64,000 nucleotides of DNA, taken from Macrocybe gigantea. Taxonomy: Eukaryota; Basidiomycota; Agaricomycetes; Agaricales; Callistosporiaceae. The translations under genes were made by a program, and so were the position numbers. The notes under the pieces are model-generated. The model was not told the DNA's origin and searched no databases. It was given only the letters and a program-made list of their open reading frames with translations. Within the stretch, counting starts at the first letter, position 1; each line of letters opens with the position of its first letter. The stretch spans positions 248,001-312,000 of the forward strand of contig SJRY01000065.1 in the NCBI GenBank assembly GCA_011319805.1, read 5' to 3'. This document shows, in pieces, positions 45,582 through 56,155 of the stretch.

Positions 45582-46892
45582 ATGGTGTTCAAGCTTTTCT
45601 CGTGGGGAGCATCTCGTGAAGAGATGCCTTCAAACGGCTGCAGTGTTCTAGGCACTCCTCAAGGTGGTGCCAGAGATGGTCGTGATTGCCGATGGCGGCC
45701 AGGTATTTCGGATACCCCTTTGACATCCGCAACACCACCCATAGACTTCCCGTCGCATTCCACTGATGTATCCAATCATCATCGCAATGCCAGATACGCT
45801 GGCTCTCACCCAGAGCTGGAGCAGAATGTGTCCATGAATCGCGAGGGCAGCGGTCGCGACAGTTATTTGCCTGCATTCGTTGGTGCGGTTGCCACTCGTG
45901 AAGCTCGCGAAGTCATCCAGCCATTCAGTGGTGCTTCTCCTACTCCAAATATCCTCATTTTCGGTAAAACAGGCGTTGGAAAAAGTTCCCTCATCAATAT
46001 GCTAGCTGATCGCACCGACATCGATATTCTGGATCTTCAAAAACGACCCTCAACACGGCCTCTCGCTCCAGTGTCCAATACGGCGAAGGGGTGCACGTTC
46101 AGAAGCAACCCTTACCATGTTCGGGTCGATGGGCAGGAAATGACACTCTGGGACACTGCTGGACTCGACGAAGGCGAGCGTGGCAGTGTTCCAGCTGAAC
46201 GCGCCATGCAAAACCTATTGGACCTCGTCCAAAATCTCACTTCTCCTAGATGTGCAGACAAAGCTGACCATAACGCTGTGGGGCTCAGCCTCCTGGTTTA
46301 TTGCATACGAGGCACCCGAATCACAGACATAACGAAAATCAATTATGATATGTTCTATCACATCATCTGCCGCGCAAAAGTTCCCATCGTCACTGTGATC
46401 ACTGGGCTCGAACACACATCGCCTATGGAGTCTTGGTGGGATGAAAATGGCCACGAGTTCAAGAATCGTGGTATGAGGTTTGCGGGGCACGCTTGCATCA
46501 CGACTACGAGGGGAAAGAAGATCTCCGTTTCACATCTACGACACTCGTCGACATCGCACGAGAAAGATGGGCCGACGATAGTGTCCTATTCACTTGATGA
46601 TGAATACGCAGAGTCCCAAAAAATTGTCCGTGCGCTCATCAAGAAGCACTGCGCCAGCAGACCTTGGATCGCTGAGAAGCACATGTGGCTGAAGGATATC
46701 GCCTGCGAAATCAAAAATTATTATGATCAAGGAGACTTTGAGGCAGGTATAATTCGTCAGAATGGTCGTAAAGATGTGGAGGCAAAAGCACAAGCTTATC
46801 GAGAAAATGCGGGTGCTTCTGGATTCGTTACTACCTTTATCCTTGGTCTCTCTACGCTTCTTTTCAAAGGGCTGGGCTCAGTTGTAGGATAG
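45582..46892 (+). CDS. P-loop GTPase-like protein, paralogue with N-terminal extension and hydrophobic tail (436 residues)
   Basis: Intronless. About 120 residues of low complexity precede G1 FGKTGVGKSS (127-136). KGCTFRS, G3 WDTAGLDEGERG and LLVYCIRGTRITD follow, then VITGLEHT in the G4 position and HACITTTRGKK (G5-like). The last about 25 residues, TTFILGLSTLLFKGLGSVVG, form a likely membrane-inserting helix, as in tail-anchored GIMAP-type GTPases. It shares KCEEEYEESK/LDDEYAESQ, RPW and the TGLE motif with the minus-strand gene at 43521, so the pair arose by duplication and inversion. Cellular role unknown. Confidence 0.87.
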   Translation: MVFKLFSWGASREEMPSNGCSVLGTPQGGARDGRDCRWRPGISDTPLTSATPPIDFPSHSTDVSNHHRNARYAGSHPELEQNVSMNREGSGRDSYLPAFVGAVATREAREVIQPFSGASPTPNILIFGKTGVGKSSLINMLADRTDIDILDLQKRPSTRPLAPVSNTAKGCTFRSNPYHVRVDGQEMTLWDTAGLDEGERGSVPAERAMQNLLDLVQNLTSPRCADKADHNAVGLSLLVYCIRGTRITDITKINYDMFYHIICRAKVPIVTVITGLEHTSPMESWWDENGHEFKNRGMRFAGHACITTTRGKKISVSHLRHSSTSHEKDGPTIVSYSLDDEYAESQKIVRALIKKHCASRPWIAEKHMWLKDIACEIKNYYDQGDFEAGIIRQNGRKDVEAKAQAYRENAGASGFVTTFILGLSTLLFKGLGSVVG

Positions 46893-47149
46893 GATCTGGC
46901 TTCACGACGATTCGCGTTTACTGCACCAGGTTGCATATTTCATCGCATATGTGACTATTCGTCTCTAGTAGATGACTGGTTTCCTGGATTTAGACATTAA
47001 TATGCCTCAGAAAGTAACCTCGTGTTGAACTCCGAATCAGCCATATTTTTTCAAAGCGTACTTCGATATAGAATGTTAATAACCGCAGAAAGATACCATA
47101 GCGCAACTGCTTGAGTATTTAGGAATTTTTTCGACACTATGCATTATCT

Positions 47150-48594
47150 TCATGACAAGGTCGGAACAGACCAGTTCACCCAGTCCGCTTCGTTGAAGCC
47201 GACGTTATTGGCACCATCGGTCCTGATGATATTTGTGTTCGTTGACTGGCCCTTCAAGAATTTGTTGACAAACGCATCCAAATCGGCTTGTTGAGAAGAC
47301 GGGAATGCGCAGTGAGCGTGGTTTCCGATCTGAGATACGCCCATGTTGGAAGCTACGCCCAAGGCTTGCCAAATCTTGTTGGCAGTCTTCTGGCATCCCC
47401 AGACGGATTCGGGGCCCAACCAGTCGATGCCGGTGTTGTCAATGACGAGGAGGCCTCGTGGAGCAACAAGACCGGAGAGCATGTGATGATCAAAGGGGAG
47501 GACAGGAACTTGATTGACGTATTGCTGGAATGCCGTCGAGAACCAGACGTTTTCTTGGACAATTTCGGAAGCGGTTTGAGTTTGGATGCCGTTCCGCAGC
47601 ATCTGGTCAGAGATTCTCCAGCTACCAGCACCACCGGAGCCTGACTCTTGGGGAATGGTGAGGGCGATACGTTTCTCGAAAGCACCAGCAACCAGGGCGC
47701 CCTTGCCATTGCGGGAGCAACCAGAGACTCCGATTCTGCTGAGGTCGATGTTCACGTTAGGAGTCGTTTCCAGGGCATCGATAATACGGCTAACACCCCA
47801 TGCCCAAGCGGTCATGGCTGACGCTGAGTGACCGCTTCCGTAAAGCTGGTAGAATTTGCCCTGGCCTCTGCTAGAGGTGCTCTGCTGAGCGGCCATGTCA
47901 TCGTTGTTAAACGTGATGACGGCTATGCCAGCTGGTCTGGGAATGCTGAGACCACCATAGGCGATGATGGCCGGCCATGGAGCAGTCCCGCCAGATGTAG
48001 GATAAGAAATGGAAACCTGGAAGGAAATGGATTTCCCTGAATCGGAGGCGGTGATGGCAAGGGTGCTACCGGAGAGAGAGCCAGTCACGGACTGGGGCTT
48101 GGGAGGAAGCGTTCCTAATTCATAGCGCTGGAAGAGCTGGCTGATCTCTTCACGGCGACAGTCCCAATCTGCTTTAGTGGTGACCTTGTTACCGCTGATG
48201 AAAGTGAAAGGATCTGGCAGCTTAGAATTGGACACCAAGTTAATGGTACCAGGCAGAGGAGTGCAGGCTGCCGGTCCAGCGGTCGCCGTTGGGGATACGG
48301 TGGGGAGTGGATCCGACGTGGTTGGAGATGGCGTGGTCGTAGGAACGGGTACAGTGGAAGCTGCAGGCTGGCATTGTGAATACCAGTCATTCAATTTGAT
48401 ACACGTGGACCCGGAGATACAGGCAGTAGGACCAGTCCAACCGTTTCCACCACCTAAGTCGGTACAATGATCTCAGTCTCATGTTCTACTGCAGCGGCGA
48501 CGAGCACAAACTCACACTGGCCCCAAAGCTGCTGTTGCTGGGCGAGTGCTTGCACCACTAAGACGAGAGGCACGAACGAGTATTTGAGCACCAT
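47150..48594 (-). CDS. Secreted 4-O-methyl-glucuronoyl methylesterase, CE15, with CBM1
   Basis: Hydrolyses the ester between glucuronoxylan and lignin alcohols in plant cell walls. Two exons (48594-48516 and 48453-47150) give 460 residues. A signal peptide (MVLKYSFVPLVLVVQALA) is followed by a family 1 carbohydrate-binding module from QLWGQCGGNGWTGPTACISG to WYSQCQ, interrupted by the 62-bp intron. Next is a Pro/Ser/Thr-rich linker, then the CE15 alpha/beta-hydrolase domain. Nucleophile motif GCSRNGKGA, the IPQESGSGGAG loop with Glu, and the catalytic His in QIGNHAHCAF are all present. The length fits the family. This implies growth on lignocellulose. No frame damage. Confidence 0.93.
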
Positions 48595-49317
48595 GGCTTG
48601 GGTTTACGCAGGAACGAAACAAGGGGATGACCAGCGGGCCGTCGACGAGAGCAACAGCATTTTATAGCCTTCGAACGGTGGAAGTTCGCACATATTTTGG
48701 ATGCTCAAACACGTGGGCCTGAGCGTCGGGAATACAGCATAACTTTCGAGCCCCACTGGAAAGTAGGAAGACGTCTCATGTTGAAGATCTCCGAAATTGA
48801 AGCGGAAGAATGGCTTGGGAGCATGGATTCGATACGGATTCGCCAAAGAATCAGAGTCGTATGTCATCTGTTTGACCGCCGTAGTAAGCCAATATGGCGT
48901 GAAAGAATGTGGACAAACGACAAGGCGTCGGCGAAAAATAGGTTGGACAGTTGATGTCATCAAAGAGGCCAAAAGAAGGTATGGTCCCCGGCTCTCGTTG
49001 GCGTAGGCGGCCGCCGCCAGGTGCAGACATGCAAATTCCGTGATCTGAACCTAACCATATGACCTTGCAAGGATTTGCCGAAGATATCACTGGTTATTCA
49101 ACGGAACTCAGTACATCTCACACTTCTTTGATTTCCAAGTCTTCGCGAGCGGAGCATCTGAAACTCAAAGCGAGCTCCCTCGCTGACCGGTTGGGCTTCG
49201 TTGAAATTGTGGTTCAGCAAGTCGTACAGGAAGCGCTGGGTTTTCCCTCTTGCTCCGAATCTCTTTTCAGAGAAATCAGTCACATAAACTCGTGGAACAG
49301 GAATCTGAGAAAGTTAC
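48595..49317. other. Spacer upstream of the CE15 gene
   Basis: Should hold the CE15 promoter. Open frames on both strands near 48604-49006 have no motif. Confidence 0.4.
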
Positions 49318-49698
49318 TTAGATTTTATATTTGATAATCCACGCCAAGAGCTTGCCGTTTGGGGAGAAACGCAGACAGCTCACGATGCTATCATCGATGA
49401 GCGGCCACGGAACAGTGACAAGGTTAGGCCATGGGTTTAGTTTGAGCATGTTAGAAACGCAAACGGTAGGACACGGATAATATGAGTGCACTTGTAAAAA
49501 AATAACGTTATGGTTCAAGGCGAAGCTTTTGACGTACCTATCGTGCGGGAGCCTATACAACAGGTCCACGTCCAACACTCTGCTCCTTTCAGGGTTGAAT
49601 AAGGCCCACCAGCTCGAGTCTTCGGCTTCTTTGACGAAATATGACGGCAGGTCTTGAGGACCGAGGTTGAGCCACGGCCAGCTGGGATTCGCCATCAC
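49318..49698 (-). pseudogene. Truncated Tup1-like fragment
   Basis: Starts MMANPSWPWLNLGPQDLPSY, then KEAEDSSWWALFNPERSRVL, which parallels [20 protein letters not shown] of the tup1 gene at 53-56 kb. A probable intron follows LYRLPHDR. Then SIVSCLRFSPNGKLLAW parallels the first WD strand ([17 protein letters not shown]). The frame stops there, with no further WD repeats downstream, so only the join between the linker and the first blade is preserved. It is probably a partial duplicate of tup1. A short expressed protein is not excluded. Confidence 0.6.
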
Positions 49699-50297
49699 AC
49701 CGAAGAGAGTCTGAGAACGTTGTCGAGTCTTGCTGGATCAATCCGTTTGAATGATCACAGCAGGAACGCCGGGAATGGACACAGCGGAGGCCATATCAGC
49801 CTCCAAAACGTGAGCAAAGTCGAGAAGGACCATTCACCGTGCTACTCAGCAAAGCCTAGCCGATTCCTGTCGGTTTTTCTCTAGAGCCAGACCAAGTTAC
49901 TTCTACGGAACGTCGCGCTAGGCGTGAGCGCCTTTGAGAGGGAGGAGGGGTTGTGATGGAGAAGAAAAGCAGTGCAGGCTGTAGCGCTTGATCAACATTT
50001 CATTTCATTTCCGACAGCGTCCTTATGTCAGAATCCGACCCCAGCCTTCTCTTATTCTACGTCGATCAATCATTGCGTCTCGGAGACTGAGAAAGAACAA
50101 CGGCAAAATATATAGGACGGGTTTGAAAGGAATAAAAATTGTGAAGAAATCCAAATATAAAGACTGGGACTTAAAAACAATGAAAAGTCAGTCAGTTAAA
50201 AGGGTATTCAAGATGCCGGGCGGCTCAAGATCCTCGTGCCATGCTACAAGAACTGTCAGCGTTTTCTCTGATAAACTGGGAATTCGAACGGTGACTC
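49699..50297. other. Spacer, no gene recognised
   Basis: A-rich and purine-rich stretches. Nothing supported. Confidence 0.4.
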
Positions 50298-51421
50298 TTA
50301 CCGCCCCAAGCCAGCAGCATCTCCGTTGAAAAGATCCTGGTCACCTGGATTTGGGCCCGAATCCGCGTATTGCCAGAACGAAGCCACACTGCAGATATCG
50401 TCAAGTTTGCCAGATTCTCTCGTCCAATGTGTATGAAGCACTTACGACCATCCTGCGGGGAGTGGGCCAATCGAGGCTGCGAAATGTGCGATCCACAGGG
50501 GGTTTGTAGTCCCAAATGCCGCACTGTTACCAGTACACGTCGTCCACCAATCCGTCGTGGTATAAATTACTATGACATTAATCAGCGTTCGTCGAAGTAG
50601 TTGAGAAGAAAGCGAAGAGGAAAAGACAAACTTGGGAATCTAAGAGAAGCCGCGACAAGAATGTGAGTTGAGGTCGTTGCCGCCGTAGAAGAACTAGACG
50701 TACCGACCCGTGTTGGCTTCGTACGTGTTCGAAAAGTCCCTGATCCAAGACACCATTGCCGAAGCGCTTAAACCATAACATTCAGCGCCATTCGGGTTAT
50801 CTTAGTGAAAGCTAGCGCTTCAGACTGGGTTGTTCGGCTTCCAAACATCTCGGACACTCACATTCAATGTCAAGGACACCAGGCAGTGTGATGCCGTCCG
50901 CGGTCCAGCCACCTCGACAACGGGAACAAAACACCTCAGCACCCGCACGAGAAGGGAACCCATGAAATTTACCTCCGTGCGCTAAAAAGAAACTGGCCTG
51001 AGTCGCGCCAGAGCTGCTGTCCGGATGGGCGAAATGATACGCTCCTCTAATCAAGCCCGCATTCGTCGCTCCGATATACTGGCTGGAGAAGCTGGAGCTT
51101 ATGAAGGCTAATTTATAAATTGCCGATTCATCAACGATGCTCTTGAGATCCATAGAAACACATACTCGTGCCCTCTGTGGCTTTGATGAACGCAAAGCTG
51201 ATGCCATTCGCTTTCACGGCCGCCCAATCCACGTTGGGCTGGAAGCCCGAGACGTCTATGCCCTGAGGATCCGCTCGTTTCTCATGCGGGAGTCTGAGCA
51301 CGCGTCCTGGATCGCTTGCGGTGGAGGCGGGACCGCCGTGCAGAGGAATGGCGCTGACGATCCTGATGAAGGCGAGAGACACCAGAAGGAACTTTATAAC
51401 GAGGTGCATGGCTGCCGGCAT
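50298..51421 (-). CDS. Secreted GH25 lysozyme (N-acetylmuramidase)
   Basis: Cleaves the beta-1,4 bond between N-acetylmuramic acid and N-acetylglucosamine in bacterial walls. The start is [20 protein letters not shown] (signal peptide). The mature enzyme opens with [20 protein letters not shown] (catalytic-site Asp in DVS), then [24 protein letters not shown], the VLDIE active-site Asp/Glu, an [19 protein letters not shown] segment, [13 protein letters not shown] and a final [26 protein letters not shown] before the stop at 50298-50300. Five or so introns were placed approximately; those after EGT and after FFLAHG are clear. Probably used against bacterial competitors or for bacterial lysis during growth. 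Confidence 0.87.
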
Positions 51422-53105
51422 GGTATATCAAGCTCACAGCCCGGCTGTCTACAGAGGCAGCAATCGACGATAGGACCGGGATTGAAGTTCAGCAGAGGCC
51501 TGGTAGGAGGTATTTATCCTTCAACCGGACGTCCAGCAATCAATCTGTGACTTTTGTTCTTTTTCGCAGACCGGTGCGATGGAAACCGGAAAGTGATCCC
51601 ATTAAGAGAGGGAGCGCGGCCAACACCGAGACTATGATGTCGAAGCTCGACATGGCCAAGATCACGGAACAGAATGCCTCACAGCAGCATGAACCACGTC
51701 AAAGCTCGGTTCTACCATCCATGCTTACTGGTACACAAGGCAAGAACAAGGTCAGCAATGATACTGAAGATGGCTGAGCATACTCACGAAAGGTGATGGC
51801 GACAAATACTTGTCAATGTGGTGTCTATCATGATGGACACCAACAAGGCATGAGAATGAAAGAAGCCTTTATGCGCCTCATGTGTAATTGCGAGAGAAGA
51901 TTTTCGATTTTTTTGCTTGCCGCCATGCAGTCGTGGAACGGTCGTGGAAGAGTTGAACAAAAAATAGCTCTATAGCAGGTGGCACTCTCATATCGATCAT
52001 AAAGCACACTGTGCTCTTTCGTCCATTATGCAGCTCCGAAAACGGTTCGCCTTGGTCGCTTGAGAAAACAGTCTCAAAGTCCCGAGAACGTGAAACACTT
52101 TACCCCTCGTCATCTGTTCATCTATCTTTGCATTCAGGTTTCGAACAAATCAACTTGAAGCTGGGATGTAAAGCCCCGCTACCCGAACGCGGATCTAACA
52201 TGGTTAAGCACAACCGGCTCTGCATTTTCGCCATAGCCTTCTTAAAAGTCTACGAGGATGGACATTGCCCCCCTTTGACAAGAAGGTCTCAAGGTGCATT
52301 GTGTATGTCGTCAGACAGCCACCAAGCGGCGCGCCTCAGACAAAGCGCATCTAGTGCCGATCCAACCCTCCAAATGACAGAAACAAAGCATTCCATCTAC
52401 ACCATTCCCTCCACAGCCAACACCTGCCAGATCCGATCAATCCCAAAAGCAACAATGTAGCGAACGCAAGATTTCCGGATTTCACTAAAGATTAGAGCAC
52501 GAGCCAGAGATCGAATTACGATCAACGAAGCAACTTTTCCCAAGGGTCAGCTTCAACGTTCAACGTTCAACCGCTGAGCGCTGAGCGCATCGATCACCAC
52601 TCCAAAAAAAAATCCTTTTCCCAACTCATAATTGTCATTCGTACAAAACAACAACAAAAAAATGAAACAAACAAAAGACGGGGGAGGAGTGGAAAAAAGG
52701 GGAAAAAAGAGCAAAGAAAAGACAATATAGAGATATGGTGGGGCAAGAGATGAAAAAGAAATTGAAAAAGTGTCAGGTATGCCTAGAAAACAACAATCAC
52801 CTTTGTCTGGAGGGGGACAGGCAGAAGAGAAGGGCGGTGAGCGGAGAACAAGGGAGCAGAAAGGGAGAAAAAAAACGCAGATGGACAAACTAAAAACACA
52901 ACATTTCGCTTTTCTACTCTTGTCCTTCTTCTCCTTGCCCCCCCTTCTTTCGTTCTCGTACATTGTGCCAAAAACAAATCAGAGTCAAAATTTTGTGATC
53001 GCAGCAAGCGTGATTATTAAAAAAAAACTTTGAAGAGTGCGTATCCGCGGTCGTCCTTAGAGCGAGGTATAACTCCCTGAGCGTCAAGAGAAAAGAAAAA
53101 TCATA
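51422..53105. other. Spacer between GH25 and the 3' end of tup1
   Basis: A 149-codon open frame at 52011-52460 has no family features. TTCAACG and CTGAGCG occur as short tandem copies near 52553-52586. A purine-rich tract at 52650-52890 probably belongs to the tup1 3' flank. Confidence 0.45.
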
Positions 53106-55669
53106 TCAAATGGGAACGATCCCATCACGAAGAAGCGAATCGAGATGCGCACATATCCGAGCTTGCCAATCTCCGCTGCCGGTGGCGAGCACGCTGCCTG
53201 CGGGACTGAGGTCGATCGAGATGACTAGCAAGGATGAAGGGTCATCCAGTCAGCCAGGTTGAACACCACAGAGAGGTGAGGAACAAGCGTCGGCGGACGA
53301 ACCAGAGTTCTTGTGCCCCTGCAACATGCACTGCACGATGGCCGTTCTCGAGTCCCAAAACTGCACGCCGCGATCCTTCGAACCCGACACGACCCACTGG
53401 CCGTCATGCGACACCGCAACAGACAGCACATAGTCCTATCACGACAGAAACAAAAGGAAAAGCGATAAAGTTAGACAAGTGGCGGAAAAAAGACAAGGAT
53501 AGCGAACACACCTTGTGCCCCGTAAAATTCATCGTGCACGGACTCGTCTTATCGCCGTCCTTTTTGACGACTGCACCGCTAGACCCAGACCCAGACGATG
53601 AAGCCACGGCCGAGCCGGGCGTCGCGGACGTCCCACCCGGTCCGTTCACACTTCCGTTCGCACCTTCCTTCCTCGCCTTGGGCGCTCCATCCCTCGCAGA
53701 GGACCCAGATCCCGAAGAGCTCGACGCAGGAGAGAGCCCGCTCACATCCCAATACTTGAGCGTCTTGTCCAAACTCCCGCTGACCAGCCCTTTCCCGTCC
53801 GGCGTGAACGCGACGCTGTACACGCTGTCCCTGTGCCCACGAAGCCGCTCGACGAGCTGTGCCGTCGCAACGTCCCATATGCGCACGACGGTGTCCAGCG
53901 AGCCGGCTGCGACGAGCCTCCCATCGGGAGAGATCGCGACCGAAGTCACGCCGGCGTCGCTGTTGAGCGAGTCCGCGTCGTTGATCGTGAGCACTTTGGA
54001 CGACCCGTCAGTCATGTCCCAGATCCTCGCTGTCTTGTCGCCCGACCCGGATACGATCAGCCGCCCGTCTTTGGAAAAGTCGAGCGAGTAGATCTCCTGC
54101 TGGTGGCCGTCAAACACGTTCCGAATGCGCTTCTTCGCGATGTCCCATATCTAACGCGGAGAATTGCTCTGCGTCAGAAGAATCAAAACGGAGCGAACGC
54201 GAAACGCGTGGCTTACCCGGATCTGCTTGTCCTCCGCACCTGTAGCGAGGTATTTGCCATCGGGGCTGAAACACACGCTGCGAATGTACAAATCGCCCGC
54301 CTTGCCTGCCGATTCATCCGAGAGCACGCTGCAAAAGGGACAAGCAAGCCAGATTCGTAATGAGGACGGAATGTGAAAAGGGAGCGGATTCACCAAGTCT
54401 TTATACCCGTCTTGGTATCGTAAATCTGCGCCGTGCGATTGCACCCCGTCGCGAGGTACTTGCCATCCGCAGAGAACCGGACGCAGCACACCACACTGGA
54501 GGCGTCAATTTTCATGCAACACATCGCGCCAGCACATAAACACGCACCTCTCATGCATGAGCGTGTGCATCAAGCTCACATCCAGCACCCGCTTTACCTT
54601 GGGGTTGAACACCGCGAACCAATCGCTGCCCTCCTTCTTCATCTCCGGCGGGACATTATGCGGGTCCAAGTCATCCAAAAATCCTCCTGCTCCTATCCCA
54701 GCGCTCCCCGGACCTCCTTGGCCTTGGCCGGGCGAATCGGCGGGGTTGGACGAAGAGGATGGCGCGGGGGAGGAGGCGCTCCTGCGCTCGAGGGCCCTCC
54801 GCTGCCGCCACCGCCAGAGCTCGAGCCGGGCGGTGGAGGGCCATATGGTTGTGTCTGAGGTTGCTGTTGAGACTGTGATGACGAGAGCTGCGGTGCGAGA
54901 CCGGGTCCACCTGGCGCGGCAGAAGAAGATGAAGGAACGGATGGGAGCTTGGGTATGTGCCCTGGCGCCATCGATGGGCTAAAGTGATCTAGCGCGGCGG
55001 AGGAAATGACGGTGATTAAGGGGTCGTGTAGAGGATCCAATGAGACGGCTGGCTCACCTGGCTTGACCCTGTGGTCCTGCTTGTACCGCTTTGACTCGCG
55101 CTCGCGTTCTGGCATGGCACGCTTAAGGTCCACCGTGTCGAGGGGCCGCACGTCCCGCGCGCGTTCACGTTCACGCTCGCGGTCCCTTTCCCGCTCTACC
55201 ATCTCGCGCTCGCGCTCGTTTCGATCGGTCATGCGCTCCCTCTCCCTGTCTCTCTCCCTCTTCTCCCTCTCCCTCTCCTTCTCCCTCTCTCTTTCCCTTT
55301 CACGCTCTCTCTCTCGTTCGCGTTCTCTTTCTCTTTCTCTTTCTCTCTCTCTTTCCCGCTCCCGCTCCCGATCGCGTGCATAATACGGCTCGTTCGGGTA
55401 CGCTCCCAAGCTCGCAGGAGGCGGCACAGGCGGACCCAGCTGGATCGCACCTGGAGGTGGCGGCGGCGGCGGTGCTGCACCAGGCGCACCCCCAGGGCCA
55501 GGGAGACTCATCGCAGCAGCAGACGTGACTGATGCATGGGGAGGAGGCGGGGGGCCAGAGGGTGGCGGAGCGCCTATTCCAGGACCAACGCCAGGCCCAA
55601 CGCCGACACCCATTCCTACACCTATGCCGGGACCAGGACCCGGCCCCGGTCCTGGGCCCGTGCCGACGT

Positions 55670-55701
<32 letters not shown>

Positions 55702-56155
55702 CTGTTATTGATGCTGCCGATACCACTGCCTGATGGTGCGCCACCGGGGCCTTGACGTGCTGCGGTGTGCAGCTCGTGTAGCTCCGCCCGGAGCCGTGCG
55801 ACGTCATCTTCGTACCGCTGGCGCGCCTTTGCATGCTGCGCCTCCAGCTCGTAGAGCGCATGTTGTATTTTCGACAGCTCGTTTACTTGCGATGCGACTG
55901 CGGACGTTCAATCGTATTTTGGGTGAAGAGTGTTGAAGATGAGGTGAGGTCTGCGTGAGCGAACGCACCTTTGGCCTCGAGCTCGTCTCGCTGATTGCGG
56001 ACGAGGGTGAGATCGGACAAGACGACCTCAAACTCCTGCCTGATGACTTCGAAAGACTCGTTCAAGCGCGCGTGGCTCTGCTGCGCGCTAGGCCCGCTCG
56101 CTGGCGGACCGGTGGGCTGAAGCGTGCGGTGCTGTAAGGGCGGTGGGAGGTTCAT
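53106..56155 (-). CDS. tup1: Tup1 transcriptional corepressor
   Basis: Nuclear corepressor that acts with Ssn6/Cyc8. The start [16 protein letters not shown] at 56155 leads into the Tup_N tetramerisation helix ([20 protein letters not shown]), continued by the next exon with [21 protein letters not shown] long low-complexity linker follows with poly-Asn, Pro/Gly runs and an Arg-Glu dipeptide tract. Then come [20 protein letters not shown] and a WD40 propeller: [134 protein letters not shown]. The stop is at 53106-53108. A one-base frame change lies in the linker near 54770, where the frame ending RGALG overlaps the one containing [20 protein letters not shown]. Because tup1 is highly conserved, a sequence error is likely. 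Confidence 0.9.
55229..55383. repeat. CTCTCG/CTCTCT-rich microsatellite encoding an Arg-Glu tract in tup1
   Basis: An irregular hexanucleotide array, read on the minus strand as alternating Arg and Glu over about 50 residues with a few Lys and Asp. It lies in the linker between the tetramerisation helix and the WD40 domain. Confidence 0.85.
55667..55715. repeat. TTG trinucleotide repeat (poly-Asn in tup1)
   Basis: TTG repeated with single interruptions; on the minus strand it encodes a run of Asn with Ile and Ser. Likely length-variable between strains. Confidence 0.85.

Noticed and set aside
52011..52460. Plus-strand frame of 149 codons, or a structured RNA around 52160-52230
   Set aside because: No family match by eye and no cloverleaf or 5S-like pairing could be drawn.
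53234..54091. Long open frame of 285 codons on the plus strand
   Set aside because: It is antisense to the WD40 exons of tup1, whose codon pattern and motifs are unmistakable.
55006..55383. Plus-strand frame rich in alternating Ser and Arg resembling an SR protein
   Set aside because: It is the antisense reading of the Arg-Glu microsatellite in tup1.
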